Source: Mesocentrotus franciscanus (taxonomy: Eukaryota; Echinodermata; Echinoidea; Camarodonta; Strongylocentrotidae). Taken from it: a DNA stretch of 64,000 nucleotides. A program made the translations under genes and the position numbers. Below, piece after piece: positions 33,991 through 45,500 of this stretch. Position 1 is the stretch's first letter, and the number at the start of each line of letters is the position of its first letter. The notes below the pieces were generated by a model that did no database searches, had not been told where the DNA came from, and saw only the letters and a program-made list of their open reading frames with translations. The stretch is from assembly GCA_037976565.1 (NCBI GenBank), contig CP137671.1, positions 19,101,910 through 19,165,909 of the forward strand, read 5' to 3'.

Positions 33991-36900
33991 TCACAGTCCC
34001 AGTCCTAGTCTTAATCTTTCCAATCTCTCACGACCTTCCCTGATTTGTCTTTCGATTTCAAACTGTTCTTGAAGATCGATCCCCAGCTCCTGTGCGTAGT
34101 CGATCCCCTGGTCTTCCTCTTGATAGTCCTCGTAGCCGATGACAGCACCAGTCGGCCATGCAGCTTGAGAAGCACCATCCATCTCGTTCGCCACTCGGTT
34201 ACCAGCGGTCAAACGATGTCTCCCTCCACCAATTTTTGCTCCACACTCGGGGCATTTGGTCTCTTCCATTGCACCCCACATTCGCCAATTGCATACACGT
34301 GACCTTTTGGACATTTGTACCAATGTCCTTGACTGAGACCGATGGCTTTGACAATCTGAACGCGCTCTTGATCGGTGATGCCAAGAACTACATGGCCTAT
34401 CTCCTGCTTAAGTTGTCGAAGAAGCCGAGTTGCCTGAACTTCCTTCTCACTGGTAAATGGTGTATCCTTGTCAACGACAATGTCAAAAGCTTTAAGATGA
34501 CGATTCTGCATGTTTTGATTCAACATGGCCATGTTGCGCGTAAGTGCCGTCATGGCCTGTGCCTGAAGATTAGCCCGAGAAATTTCTTGTTGTACGTCGT
34601 TCATTTGCTGATCCGTGAACTTATCCAGCTCTCCCCCGACGACTTCATTCTTCAGTTCTCGGAGACGCATTTCTACCGCTTGTTTTCGAGTTTTAAACTC
34701 GAAGCTCGCACCAGTGGACACTTTGGCACTGACATCGGCAACTGCAATCGCTCGCAAGAACGCGCATCTGTTGAGGCGAGCGAGTATCTTCTCTAGATGT
34801 TTCCTCTGCGTCAGGTCCTCGATCAGTTTCCGCAAGTCTCCCTCATCAAGAAAACTCTCTCTAAAAGCCGTGTGGCTTCTGAGTAGATCCAATTTATCCC
34901 TGAGCTCGACCATCTTCATTTCGATCTCTGCTTCGCTTCCTCTCATTTTAGTCTTCACATTCTCCACATCTCCTAGGATCTGCTTGATGATATTACCATA
35001 GCGGAGATTCTTTCGAATGGGCGTCTTGCATTTGGGGCATCCCTTCAGCTGAAATTTAAAAATAAAAGACGAATTCTCATTGCATTGGGCTAAAATTAAA
35101 TAAATCGATAACTACAGCTCTCCTATTTTTATATCTCATCCAAAACTAACATTTTTTTTCTTCTCATAGCAACTTCCAATAATGTTTTGTTTAAATGCAT
35201 GTAAAATAAGCAGTCCGGTTTAGCACCAATGATGTCATAAACCATGAAGCAATAATTGTTATTTCATGAATCGCAGTTACATTTAAGAATATGTTAAGAA
35301 CATCTTGGTTATGTTATTTACCTTCATTGTTTCTCAGAACATTATTGTTGTTGGACTTATTGTATAAAGTCGTGTTGCAATTTTTATTCATTTAGTGCAT
35401 CCACGTTGATAACAATTGTCATCACCTAAATCAGCGACTCGACTTACGTAACTATCCAACTCACTACTACTTTTAAATTGTCATTACCCTGTAAAAATCA
35501 ACTCCCATAAAACAACGGGCAATGTTTCATATATTTTTCTGTTTCATCGTTTTTTAATCTCCTATATACGTTGGCTGACACTACATTCATTAATTCAGAC
35601 GTATAGCTAGACAAGATTAAATGATATTATGCCCGATTACATATGTACTGTAATTTGAATAAAGACCTGAGTGGGCATCATAAAATTAGTAAAAATTAAA
35701 GGAACAAATATGAACCTGAATAGTGACGTCATCACTGTCATCTTGGGTCATGCTCATGTAGTGATCCAAAGACTCGACCTCGATCACGTGACCACAGTCC
35801 TCCAGCTGAACAAACCTGTAGGATGAAAACAATAATACTCATTTCTTTCAATATCAAAATGAACTAAATATCACGTATTAAATAATGCAAAGATCATAAT
35901 TTTGATGCATGAATATCTGAACGAGTTCGGGCTATAGTACCTTTTTGTAGAACGTTGATGGTTGAAAAAAAAACGGTTCAAAAGTTGAGTAAATCACAGT
36001 TTAAAAATACAGGCCTATACCACATCATTAATAAAGCTATTAGAAGGAAATCTGCTGACGTTATATTCGTATTATTTATTTTCCCTAAATCTTTCATTTT
36101 ATACTGGACAATTCTTAACAATGATTTTTTTTTTAAATCTTTTTTAATCCTGACTGATTAAATGTTGTTCTCGAATACGGTTGTGGGATTTCTGACATTT
36201 GACATCGTCAAGAATTTAGTTCTACCAATGCTTTTGATAACTGGCAGATGTGCTAATTGCCTTCACAAGCTCCATTAGGGCTGGTAATTAACGCAATCAA
36301 ATGACGTCTCATGTGCAACTGGCATTACATAATTATTCCTACCTTGCGCCTTCTTCGTCCTCGCTACCGAAGAGAAGCTCTGTGACCTCCTCTCTGTTGC
36401 ACACACGGCACTTGGTGGGACATCTTTCTCCACACATTCCGATGCAGGGATGTCCGCAAGGGAGATTCTTCTTACATGGTTCATCACATGGCTTTCGCTT
36501 GCAAGGATCTCCACACAACTTCGCACACGAAACATGAGAACATCGCCACAGACAGGATTCCTTACACGGTATACAAGCTTCTCCGCAGAACTTCCTGCAT
36601 TCACTGTGCTGGCATCTATTTTGACATTGCTTCGTGCAAGGAGGGCACTGGGCCGCACAATTACTCTCACAAGAGTGGCCACAGACAAGTGTCCTACCGC
36701 AAGGCTGTTGACATACCACATGGAGTCTTCCACGCCGACATTTTCCGCAAGTTCCAGAGCACGGGTGCCCACATGCTAAGACAAAGTTACATGGCTCTGG
36801 ACAGGATTCTGGGCCATCGCAGCAACGCACCTCCACAGTATGTTTGCAAGGCCAGTTGGATTGTGTTGTCTTCTCAACACAAGTTTCCTTCTTGCATGGG

Positions 36901-39900
36901 TTTCCACAAATGCCAGTGCACTTGTGACCGCAGCTAAGCAACCGTTCACATTTATCCCTACATGTAGCATGTCTTGGGGATATAAGGCATTGGAGTTGTT
37001 GGAAGTGGCCACATGACAGCTGTTTTTCCATCTTCTCTCTGCATTTCGTTTCACATGGTTCTGAGCAGTTCCTGGTGCACTTATGGCCATTTTCACAGAT
37101 GATTTTGTTGCAAGGCTGCTTGCAAACGACTTTTGCTTGCTCAGTGTCATGGTCATGACAGGGTTTCTTACAGCCATGACCACAGTCCAGGCGAACTTGA
37201 CATGGTAATCCACACCCATGTTTCTCTTTAAGCTGCTGAAAGTCGTCTACTGAGGAAACGGCGATTGGATTATCCGGGTGATGAGGGCATGTTAACTTCA
37301 GACAGCTATCAACCAATTCAAGTCGTCGTGCTTCTTCCAAGATCCTAGCCCACATAGTACACTGGCTGGACAGAAATGAGAAATTGCCAATGATGTACAA
37401 TCCTCTTCTTGCGCTGCTCAACACAGTGGCGATACGTTGATCCCTAAGCAGACCTCCAGGCCTGCCCCCTCTTTCGCTTCCGTTACTCATGAACAAGACG
37501 ATGTCATTCCCACCTCGAAAGTTATCAACGGTGAGAAGTCGGTCCTTCATGTCATTGCCGAAGAGACTTTGCTGGGCTGAGAATGAGACAAGGATAGTGA
37601 TCTGCTTCCGTGTAAAGCCCTGACCTAGTAGATAGCTAAACAGTTCCAATAATAACGAGGCTTCGTGATTTCCTGGAGATGAAAGTATATTGTGATCTAT
37701 GAGGAAGACGTTGTGTTTAATGCCAGTAATTGATGGTAGCTCAATGACTGACTGGTCACTCTTGTATTCGTAGCTGAACAGTTGGCGGCTGAGTTTGGAT
37801 GCGTTTGGGCTCATTCGATGCTGCGTTTTAAGCTTATACACGGAGTAGTTGTTTGCGACCAACTGTTGCATAAGAGTAGCATGAATGCCGTGCATGTCTG
37901 CGATTTTCCTTACTGCTTGAAATTGGTCTACTTTGGGGACATTGTCGCCGATGATGATGAGCTGTTGACAGGCAGATGGGATTACGCCCGACGTTATTGA
38001 CTGGAGAACATCGGCTCCTTCTTCAATCATGATGACTCGTGGGTTGATGCGTTGTAGAACCCTTCGGTTCTTAGCAGCCGATGAAGCAGTCATGCCTATT
38101 ACAGAAGCAGAACTAAGAATAGATTCATCAACGACGTCATGCATCTTCTGACAATCAAGACAGATCTGTTCCATCTCCTTGAAGATGGCTATGGCTCTTT
38201 GACGGCCTCTGGCTTCCAGCTTGGAAATCCAGAATTGATAGATTCTCCATCGGTCTCGCACCTGCAGTGTCCAGACATCTTCTACCCTCTTTGACTCTGA
38301 ATCTGTCATTTTGTCCCTGGAAGTAAATTGCTTACTCACAAAGTTCTTTGTCTGGTATGACAGGTGGGGAGCTAGAGAGTCGAGTACAAATGGGAGATTC
38401 TGTTCAAACCATGCATCTCCCTCTCCTTCCTGACATGTAAAGCGGGACAAATGGAATGGGATACCTTCCTTAAGGTTACGTAGATCGTCTCCACCGCTGT
38501 TGTTTGACAGAAGCCACTCCAAGATTACTGCACAGGAATTATGTTCTTTCCCGGCTTTTAGTTTCTGGTAGTGTATTTCATCCATGACCACTTTGAGGAT
38601 CTCTTCCGGGAACATCTTGGTTCGAAGATTTGCTATGTTGACCTGCACATTCCCAAGTCTCCTCTTGCAATCTTCCAGTTTCTTACTCGACAAATGGTCT
38701 TCAGAAGCTATTGATGCAGCTTTATGTTCACGCAGATTTTCAATTTGATATCCTTCTAAAGCCTTTCGTGTATATTGACCAGCCCATCTTACTATTCCGC
38801 TCCGCTGAAAGAACGACACTCCGGTAAGATAATCATCAAGAGTTTCCTTACTGGCACACATGAAGAGAAGGGGTCCACCATCATCTCCCTCGGTAGGTGA
38901 ATCTGTGACATGACTCCATCGATCCTTATTAAGAACAAAGATCTGAATAAGCTTCAGACCTACATACGTTTTCCCGGTCCCTGGTGGACCAGTGATGACA
39001 GTCAACTGCTTCGTGAGAGCTGCCTGTATCGCGGCCAGTTGATGCTCATCGACGCAAAGCTGATCAGCTTTAGGCCAAAATTCCTTATTCAGTAGGGGCG
39101 TATTCCATGTTCGAGGTCTAGACCTCCTTCCAGTGTGCTCTTCCTTCATCAGAGGACCAACGTCGCATTGCATGTCGGGATCTTTCCTTAGGTGACGACA
39201 ATTCTCATGTGCTGCCACTTGGTAGACAACATGCGATGCCAGAGGAAGCGAAGTCTTGCCTATTTGTCGCATGGCATCCAGTACCGCGTATGGCTCTTCA
39301 ACATACTTCCGAGAGTCGATCATGAAAAAGTGAGCACCTGACATCAGCAATCCTTTATCTTCCAGCCTAAAGAGTCGGAGATCTACAAATCCCTTCTTCA
39401 ACCACTGTGGGTCTCGCTTGGCAACTATGGCGAAAATCATATCATGAAAGTGGTTGTTGGTCAGACAAACCATATTTCCAAAGGACATGATCCTTGTTTT
39501 CTCCCATGACACATTCTCTAGGGAAGAAGTGTCAAACTGAACACGAAACGTCACACCTTTGGATGTATGTGTTGTGATGATCTCATACAATTTGACATCA
39601 TCAATGATATGGCATTTCCTCTTCGCCGCATCTAGCCCCATTTCTCTCTTTAATTGGTGATAGTTAGAAATCACTGCACGAAGGGGTTGTACGATGTCTT
39701 CCCTCAAAAGTCGGTAGTGGCATTCCAGATAGTTTTTCACAGAAGGACCCTCCTTAGCGGTTGCATCACGAATTACTGCAGTATCTGGATCAGCTACTTC
39801 TCCTGCTGTAGGAAATATGGGGATGTTGCATATGTCTTCGGCGGATTCTTCTTTACCACTTTCTTCATTGTTGAGTATCATCTTGACATCCGTAAGGCCT

Positions 39901-40391
39901 TTTGCATATCTTTTTCTATCAGGGATGTTGACACAATACTCAATTGTATCATGTATCACTGCGGCAACCATCTGAAAGCTTTTGACGCTTTCACATCCAA
40001 ACTGGTAAAATGCCATCAACACCGATATGACTTTTAGAAGAATATTCCCACTGCCGCACGAATCAGTGTTCATTCTGCACCTCATGACGAACAGAAGTAT
40101 GTGAACCTTGATGAACTGCCTGCTTGCTAAGAATCTATATACCTCCTTTGCATCATCACCTCCTTTCTTTGAAACTGAGAGGAGAACATCTAGAAGACTT
40201 TCCATCATCTCATCCCCCAAGTCATCCTGAAGGAGGAGAGTTTTCAACAATGGTTTCCGAGCTCTCAATGCAACCGCGGGGTTCCTGTCATCTTTTCGAA
40301 GGTGATTTATTTCCTCTACTGTCAGTTCACCGCCAAAATCGCTTTTGTCCGTCCGCCTTTTGTTCACGTTCCTGGGGTATCTACCAGCCAT
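33991..40391 (-). CDS. ZNFX1: ZNFX1-family protein with degenerate helicase motifs and a frameshift in the RZ finger
   Basis: Exons on the minus strand: 40391-36343, 35815-35716 and 35048-33991 (stop TGA at 33993-33991), with GT-AG introns. ZNFX1 proteins are SF1 helicase-like RNA-binding factors in innate antiviral sensing and small-RNA inheritance. Seen in order: an N-terminal helical region with YRLLREDIVQPLR; Walker A GPPGTGKT (about residues 468-475); IEEGAD in place of the usual EEAAE (near 789); QHRM (near 855); a long array of NFX1-type Cys/His fingers (about 1035-1330); and FVQLEDCGHVIEV and LKGCPKCKTPIRKNLRYG. A C-terminal RZ finger (GHWYKCPKGHVYAIGECG, then CPECGAKIGGG) follows. 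Correcting one missing base would give about 1735 aa, versus about 1918 in human. Helicase motifs Ia, III, V and VI are degenerate. The frame is open upstream to 40570, where an acceptor-like AAAG lies, but the first ATG is at 40391. It is likely a paralogue rather than the canonical gene. Confidence 0.88.
34274..34277 (-). other. One-base frameshift in the ZNFX1 RZ finger (CCCC run)
   Basis: On the minus strand the coding frame reads GECG and then leaves the family sequence. The frame shifted by one base resumes immediately with AMEETKCPECGAKIGGG and runs to the natural-looking end. The break is at a run of four C (plus strand) where five would keep the frame. A homopolymer length error in the assembly is the simplest explanation; a real disabling mutation is the alternative. 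Confidence 0.85.
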
Positions 40392-40639
40392 AATGGAACG
40401 AGTAGGCCTATCTAGGAGTCTGTTCTCATGAGTGAAATGCTTTATCCATGGACAACTTTCGATGTATGTTCCCTTACTGTACTTGTCTGGGTGGAGGAAA
40501 AGAAGTCGATCTCCTTGAATAACCCCTTGGTATAAGAAGACGTCTGATACTTTGACCTGATTCCACGATCTTTTAGAAAATAAAAGATAGAACACAAAAA
40601 CCTACGAATTTACTAACTATTTCTTGAGATAATCATTGA

Positions 40640-42133
40640 TAAACGTTGAGAAATCACAAAGAAATGCCTTTACAAAAGATTAATTGAAATTTTAGATAAA
40701 CACAATATACTTCTCAAAAATCAATTTGGATTTAGGCAGGGCCATTTAACAGCAACTGCAATACTTGATTTAATTAATAACATTAATGGGGCCATGAACA
40801 ATAAGGAATATGCGTTGACAATTTTCATTAATTTAACTAAGCATTTGACGTTATATAGATCATTCAATTTTATTTAGTAAATTACATTATATCCTGCATC
40901 AAAAAATTATTGGTTTTTGATTGGTTGAGAGCTCGTCACGTGACCAGAAATATTTTAACTATGTAAATGTTGCTCTGAAAAAGTACTATTTGGGAGTACT
41001 ATTTGCGAGTAGAAGTACTATATGAGAGTACTATTGGGGGTTGAAGTTTTGTTTGATTTTTTAATTTTTTTTTCAATTTGATTTTTTTTTTTTTTTTTTA
41101 ATCTAATAATAATTTGTGTTTATTTTTTATTCTTTTTTTAATAAAAAAATTGTAATTTTTCAACTATTTCTCAAAAATTGTTTTTTTTATTTATTTTGTT
41201 TTAAAGATAATTTTTGATGCAGGATATAAAACATATACCATGCCTTCTTTTCGAGGTACTGGTTAAAACTATGGGCCTCGGCGACTCCAAAAGTACCATT
41301 TGCTTCGGGGCTGCGCCCCTCAGCAAATTGTACTATATGAGTCACCTCTTGCGCATAGTTTTACCCAGAACCTCTCAAGACAGTGTATATTTGTATATTA
41401 TTATGGTATTGGGGGGACTCCACTAGAACTTTTTACAAGTTACCTTACTAATTGTAAACAGTTAACATTTATGAATGGAATTTCATCATATCTTAAAGAA
41501 AAAAAGTGCAGAGTACCACAAGGGTCTATTCTTGGACCCCTTCTACTTCTAATTTATATCAACGATTTACCATATTCTACTAGACATTTCCAATATGTAA
41601 TGTTTGCAGACGACACAAGTGTGTTTTGTAAAGGCCCAGATCCCAAACTTTTATTTAATTATGTCAATGTCCAACTCACCAAAATCAGTAACTGGATGGA
41701 ATCAAATAATTTATATTTAAACATTGATAAAAATTGATATATTATTTGATATTCAAACCAACATTGACCAGAATTTATGCCTTAGCTATGGAAATAAGAA
41801 AATATAGATTTTACGGTACCAAATTTTTCGGGATATTTATAGATGACAGACTTTCCTGGAACCACCATGTTGATAATTTATGTAAAACTTTATCAGCAAT
41901 ATGCTTCCTGAATTTTTTTAAAGAATTATTCACTTTAAATGTTTCTGTCCATAATTGTAATACCAGGAATGCCCAAAATATTCACCCCCATTTAACCGTA
42001 GCTCTATAACTCAATCTTCCATCTTCGATAACGGCTCAGTTTTATGGAATAACCTTCCTATATCAAGTAAGAATAGTAAGATATTCAACCAATTTAAACA
42101 ATTATATGAGCAATTTCTTTTTGAAAAATTCTG
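40640..42133 (+). pseudogene. Broken non-LTR reverse transcriptase (jockey-like)
   Basis: Plus-strand fragments read LYKRLIEILDKHNILLKNQF (40666 on) and GFRQGHLTATAILDL, and then frameshifts appear around 40838-40855. After a nested insertion come YYGIGGTPLELFTSYL, the region with VPQGSILGPLLLLIYINDLP, and the catalytic FADD box (41598-41620). In-frame stops follow, then TKFFGIFIDDRLSWNHHV, a deletion, HNCNTRNAQNIHPHL and a terminal VLWNNLP segment. Similarity is to the reverse transcriptase and C-terminal region of jockey/CR1-clade LINEs. No endonuclease domain is present, so it is 5'-truncated. It lies upstream of the ZNFX1-like gene on the opposite strand. Confidence 0.85.
40885..41396. 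mobile_element. Nested insertion splitting the reverse transcriptase frame
   Basis: The reverse transcriptase sequence stops after AAATTACAT (40884) and resumes at TATTATGGTATTGG (about 41397). The left part (40887-41226) is bounded by inverted ATATCCTGCATCAAAAAAT and ATTTTTGATGCAGGATAT, as in a MITE. The right part (41250-41360) contains a second foldback, TAAAACTATG...CATAGTTTTA with arms of about 50 bp and a GGGGCTGCGCCCC turn. T-rich low-complexity sequence fills the middle. Confidence 0.8.
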
Positions 42134-42238
42134 ATACTTATGAATTCATTATTTATTAATATTTCCTCCTTCTTTTCTCTATTTTCTTTATCTTCCCTTT
42201 TTGTGTAATCTTATTTTTTGGAATTTATGTATTGTTTA

Positions 42239-43020
42239 ATAATAATAATAATACTCAGTTCTTTTATAGCGCATAACACATTACAGGATAGCATGTCCCT
42301 ATGCGCTTTAAATAGAAAGGATAGAATTACAAGAAAAAGTAATACAAATTAGAAAATACACTTAGAAGCAAAAAGTACATGTAGTGTTGGACACTGAGTT
42401 CATGGGTGTACACTTTAAACATTGAATAAATACCTTTTAAGAGAAATCTTAAACATGTTTAAATCATTGTGATTTCTCATGGAATCTGGAAGTGCATTCC
42501 ATAAAACTGAGGAGGCGTGGGTAAAAGAACGCTCACCGTATGTTTTAGTTGAGGTGGGAGGGACAATGAATAATGCTTTTGAGCTTGATCTTAAAGTACG
42601 AGTAGGCCGATACAATGATAAAAGTTCACTTAAATAGGAAGGGGCAATGTTATGAAAGCATTCGTACGCCTAAACTAATAGTTTAAACAAAATACGGGAG
42701 TGGACAGGAAGCCAATGTAGATTTCGTAGCACAGGAGTGATTGATTCATATTTTCGAGTTCGGGTCACTAATCTCGCCGCTGAATTTTGAATAGTCTGCA
42801 ATTTTCTGATTTGTCGCTGAGGAAGACCGAAAAGAAGACTGTTACAAAAAATCACTGTGGCATAAAACAAATATAACTAACTATATAAAGCATACGAAGC
42901 AGCGCGACACTTTTGAGATATAAAATTCTGAAATGTCAACCGACAATCAAAAATCACTTCTAGGTTTCTACAAGATCTGTTTGCATGTAATAATGTTCCA
43001 TCTAGGTCTATATTGAGAAT
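42239..43020 (-). pseudogene. CR1-like LINE 3' fragment
   Basis: The minus strand encodes, in order, NRSCRNLEVIFDCRLTFQNF, ISQKCRAASYALY, FCNSLLFGLPQRQIRKLQ, NSAARLVTRTRKYESITPV, LRNLHWLPVHSRILFKLLV (then a stop), AYECFHNIAPSYLSELLSLY and SFTHASSVLWNALPDSMRN. This is the C-terminal end of a CR1-type reverse transcriptase protein. It ends in a 3' tail with GCGCTATAAAAGAACTGAG and ATT repeats (42239-42280). A similar tail alone is at 46610-46700. Confidence 0.85.
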
Positions 43021-43499
43021 TTAATTATTGTTATCTTGTATATTTGGCGAGGATCATTTTTAACTAGCCATTTATTTGCTTTATCGCATTGATATGTATG
43101 TTTTTATTGAAGATTGTATAATTTTGTTTTTATCTTGACGTGGAAATAATGGAAATGAAAATATAAACTGAAATGGAATTGGTCACTGAGAACGTCAGAA
43201 ATCAATGTTCTGTTTCATTTTAAAAGGCCCTCATATATTACGAAACTGAAGTGAGGGGAACAAGGTCGCATAATAAGTACTATAATGTGTTCAGAACCAT
43301 TAGTTTATTTTTGTAACTTTATGAGTCATTCTGCGACGCTGGGAAGCATTATCTCAGAGGAATCCCTAACATAATTGTTCATAAATAAAAGTGAAGACTT
43401 CTCTTTAGTTTAGACAATAATATTTTGTACCTAAAATATTTTGTTACAACAAAAAGTAATCATATTGAAGAAGAAAAAATTAGGGCATATATCTACAAA

Positions 43500-43675
43500 A
43501 AAAGGAGCTCAAGGCGCTATTCTGCTAGGCTACCGGTTTTGTGCTAACTTCATGCAAGGAAATAACCGGTACCCATTTAAAACCAAGGTAGAGAGTGAAA
43601 ATTGTATATTAATGTCCTTCCAAAGGAATCTATAGTGCCGCGTCGACTCTACTACGACACCTCTACTTTCTGTAT
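43500..43675 (-). mobile_element. SINE fragment (minus)
   Basis: Contains GGTACCCATTTAAAACC, AGAGAGTG, AATGTCCTTCC and CGACACCTCTAC, the reverse complement of the front half of the SINE at 43965-44345, with the tRNA-like part largely deleted. Confidence 0.6.
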
Positions 43676-43964
43676 ACATTCAGCCTCGTCATAATTATTG
43701 TACTGTGGGAAAAAACATTTAGAAATGAATAGTGATTGGAGACCATGGACGCGCTCACCAAGTTAATAATGGAATCATTATACGAAAATGACCTCAAACT
43801 ACAACTGTTCTAGTCACATACCTGCTTTGTAATAAAATTGTTATAACAAAATATAAAATCCTTGGTAATCGAAGTGGCAGAAAGTATTGACAAACTAGAA
43901 ATCAGGTGATTTGTATAGATTCTGGTTTCCATTCTTTGGCCATCGTTGTATAAAACACGAGGGG

Positions 43965-44345
43965 GCCAACTGTAGAGGTGTCGTGGACGAGTGGATATGT
44001 CATCGGACTGTGGATCACAAGGTCCGCGGTTCAAGTCCCATCGCGGCACTAATGTCCTTTGGCAAGACATTGATCTACTTTTGCCACTCTCCACCCAGGT
44101 GTTAAATGGGTACCCGGTAGGATGTGAAAGCTAATTGTGCTTAGATTTAATAGCAAGTGTGCGCTTGTCATAAATGGCGCCTGGCTGGAATGCTCCCCAG
44201 GGAGTGGAAAATGTGCATACATTGTGGGCGGTTAAACCTGAATCCGATGACCGGGGCAATAATATATATATCTGTAAAGCGCTTTGAGAGGGCCTTCGGT
44301 CCTGAAAAGCGCCATATAAGAACCAGCTATTATTATTATTATAAC
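43965..44345 (+). mobile_element. Full-length-looking tRNA-derived SINE
   Basis: The head (about 43976-44050) is tRNA-like, with GTCGTGGACGAGTGG as A-box region and GGTTCAAGTCCCATCG as B box. The body has GGCAAGACATTGATCTAC and TGGGTACCCGGTAGGATG. The tail has GTAAAGCGCTTTGAGAGGGC, AGCGCCATATAAGAACC and an (ATT)n end. This arrangement matches SINE2-type elements of echinoderms and lancelets as I recall them. Confidence 0.82.
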
Positions 44346-44889
44346 TACACACATAAATAGACAAACTCGGTTTAGTTTGGGCACACTCATATCGGTGAGC
44401 ATTTCAGCCAGTCGTGTTTTTTTAGATATGATGTTGTATTTTTTATTCATTTATTTGTAGTTTTGTTTTCGCAGGGTAGCACTATCAGTTACAAAACTGA
44501 TTTCCACATTTGCCCTATTGTCCTATTGATTGAAGATTGAAATTATTGACAAAATTCATTGCTAAGTTCTATATACAAGCCAACCTAAAAATAATCTATC
44601 AATAATGAAGGCGAATTCAAAGACTTTCGTTGAAATTACAACAACAACAAAAAGAAATATCGCAATCTCCATTTCCGCGCAATGCGAATGTATCACCCGG
44701 CACTGGTAGCGATGTTTGTGTCATATCCTTATGTTCGAAGGAGGGACAAAGATCCCCTCTCCCCTCCCTGAAACAAAATTATGACGCCATGAAGCCACTA
44801 GTGGCTCGGACTATTGTCAAGACTAGGAGCTGCATCACCAAAACAATATGTTTGTAGATTAGAATATAATGCATCTAAATAGAAAATTT

Positions 44890-45500
44890 GAAAGAAATGT
44901 GTCAAGAAATGTGACCTGCAGAGTTACACAAGTTATCCCCTAAACCTTTGACCAATAACAGACGGAACACAGGTGGCAGCATCACCAAACACTAAAGATG
45001 TGTAGATTTATTAAGACACACTTCCATACAAAATTTGAAAGAAATCCGTCAAAAAAAGTTGCAGTTAGAGCGCATAAAAGACATATGACCCTTGACCCTA
45101 TAAAGGACGGAACAATGCGGGCAGCATCGCCCAAAAGTGTAGGTTTTTAGAACTGTAGATTATACCAAGATACATCTCCATACAAAATTTTTAAGAAACC
45201 CGTCATGAAATATGACCTGCAGAGAGCACTCTAGACACCCACCAACATATGACCTTTGACCCTATAACAGACGAACACAGTTGGCAGCATCACCAAACAC
45301 TAAAGATGTGTAAATTTGACCAAGATACACCTCCATACAAAATTTAAAAGAAATCCGTCAAGAAATGTGGCAGTAAGAGGGCACAAAAGAGACAAATGGC
45401 CTTAATTTGACCCTATATAAAGGATGGAACAATGAGGGCAGCATCACCAAAAAGTAAAGATGTGTAGATTGTACCAGGATACATCTCTATGGTTGAGCAC
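44890..45500. repeat. Four tandem ~165-bp repeats
   Basis: Words ATACAAAATTTGAAAGAAAT, GGCAGCATCACCAAACACTA, AAGATGTGTAGATT and TATGACCTTTGACCCTATA recur at intervals of about 165 bp. Similar repeats are frequent in marine invertebrate genomes. Confidence 0.8.

Noticed and set aside
34158..34796. 212-codon plus-strand frame
   Set aside because: It is antisense to the clearly conserved last exon of the ZNFX1-like gene.
43976..44050. Possible functional tRNA gene
   Set aside because: A and B boxes are present, but the acceptor and anticodon stems do not pair well and the sequence runs straight into a SINE body and tail.
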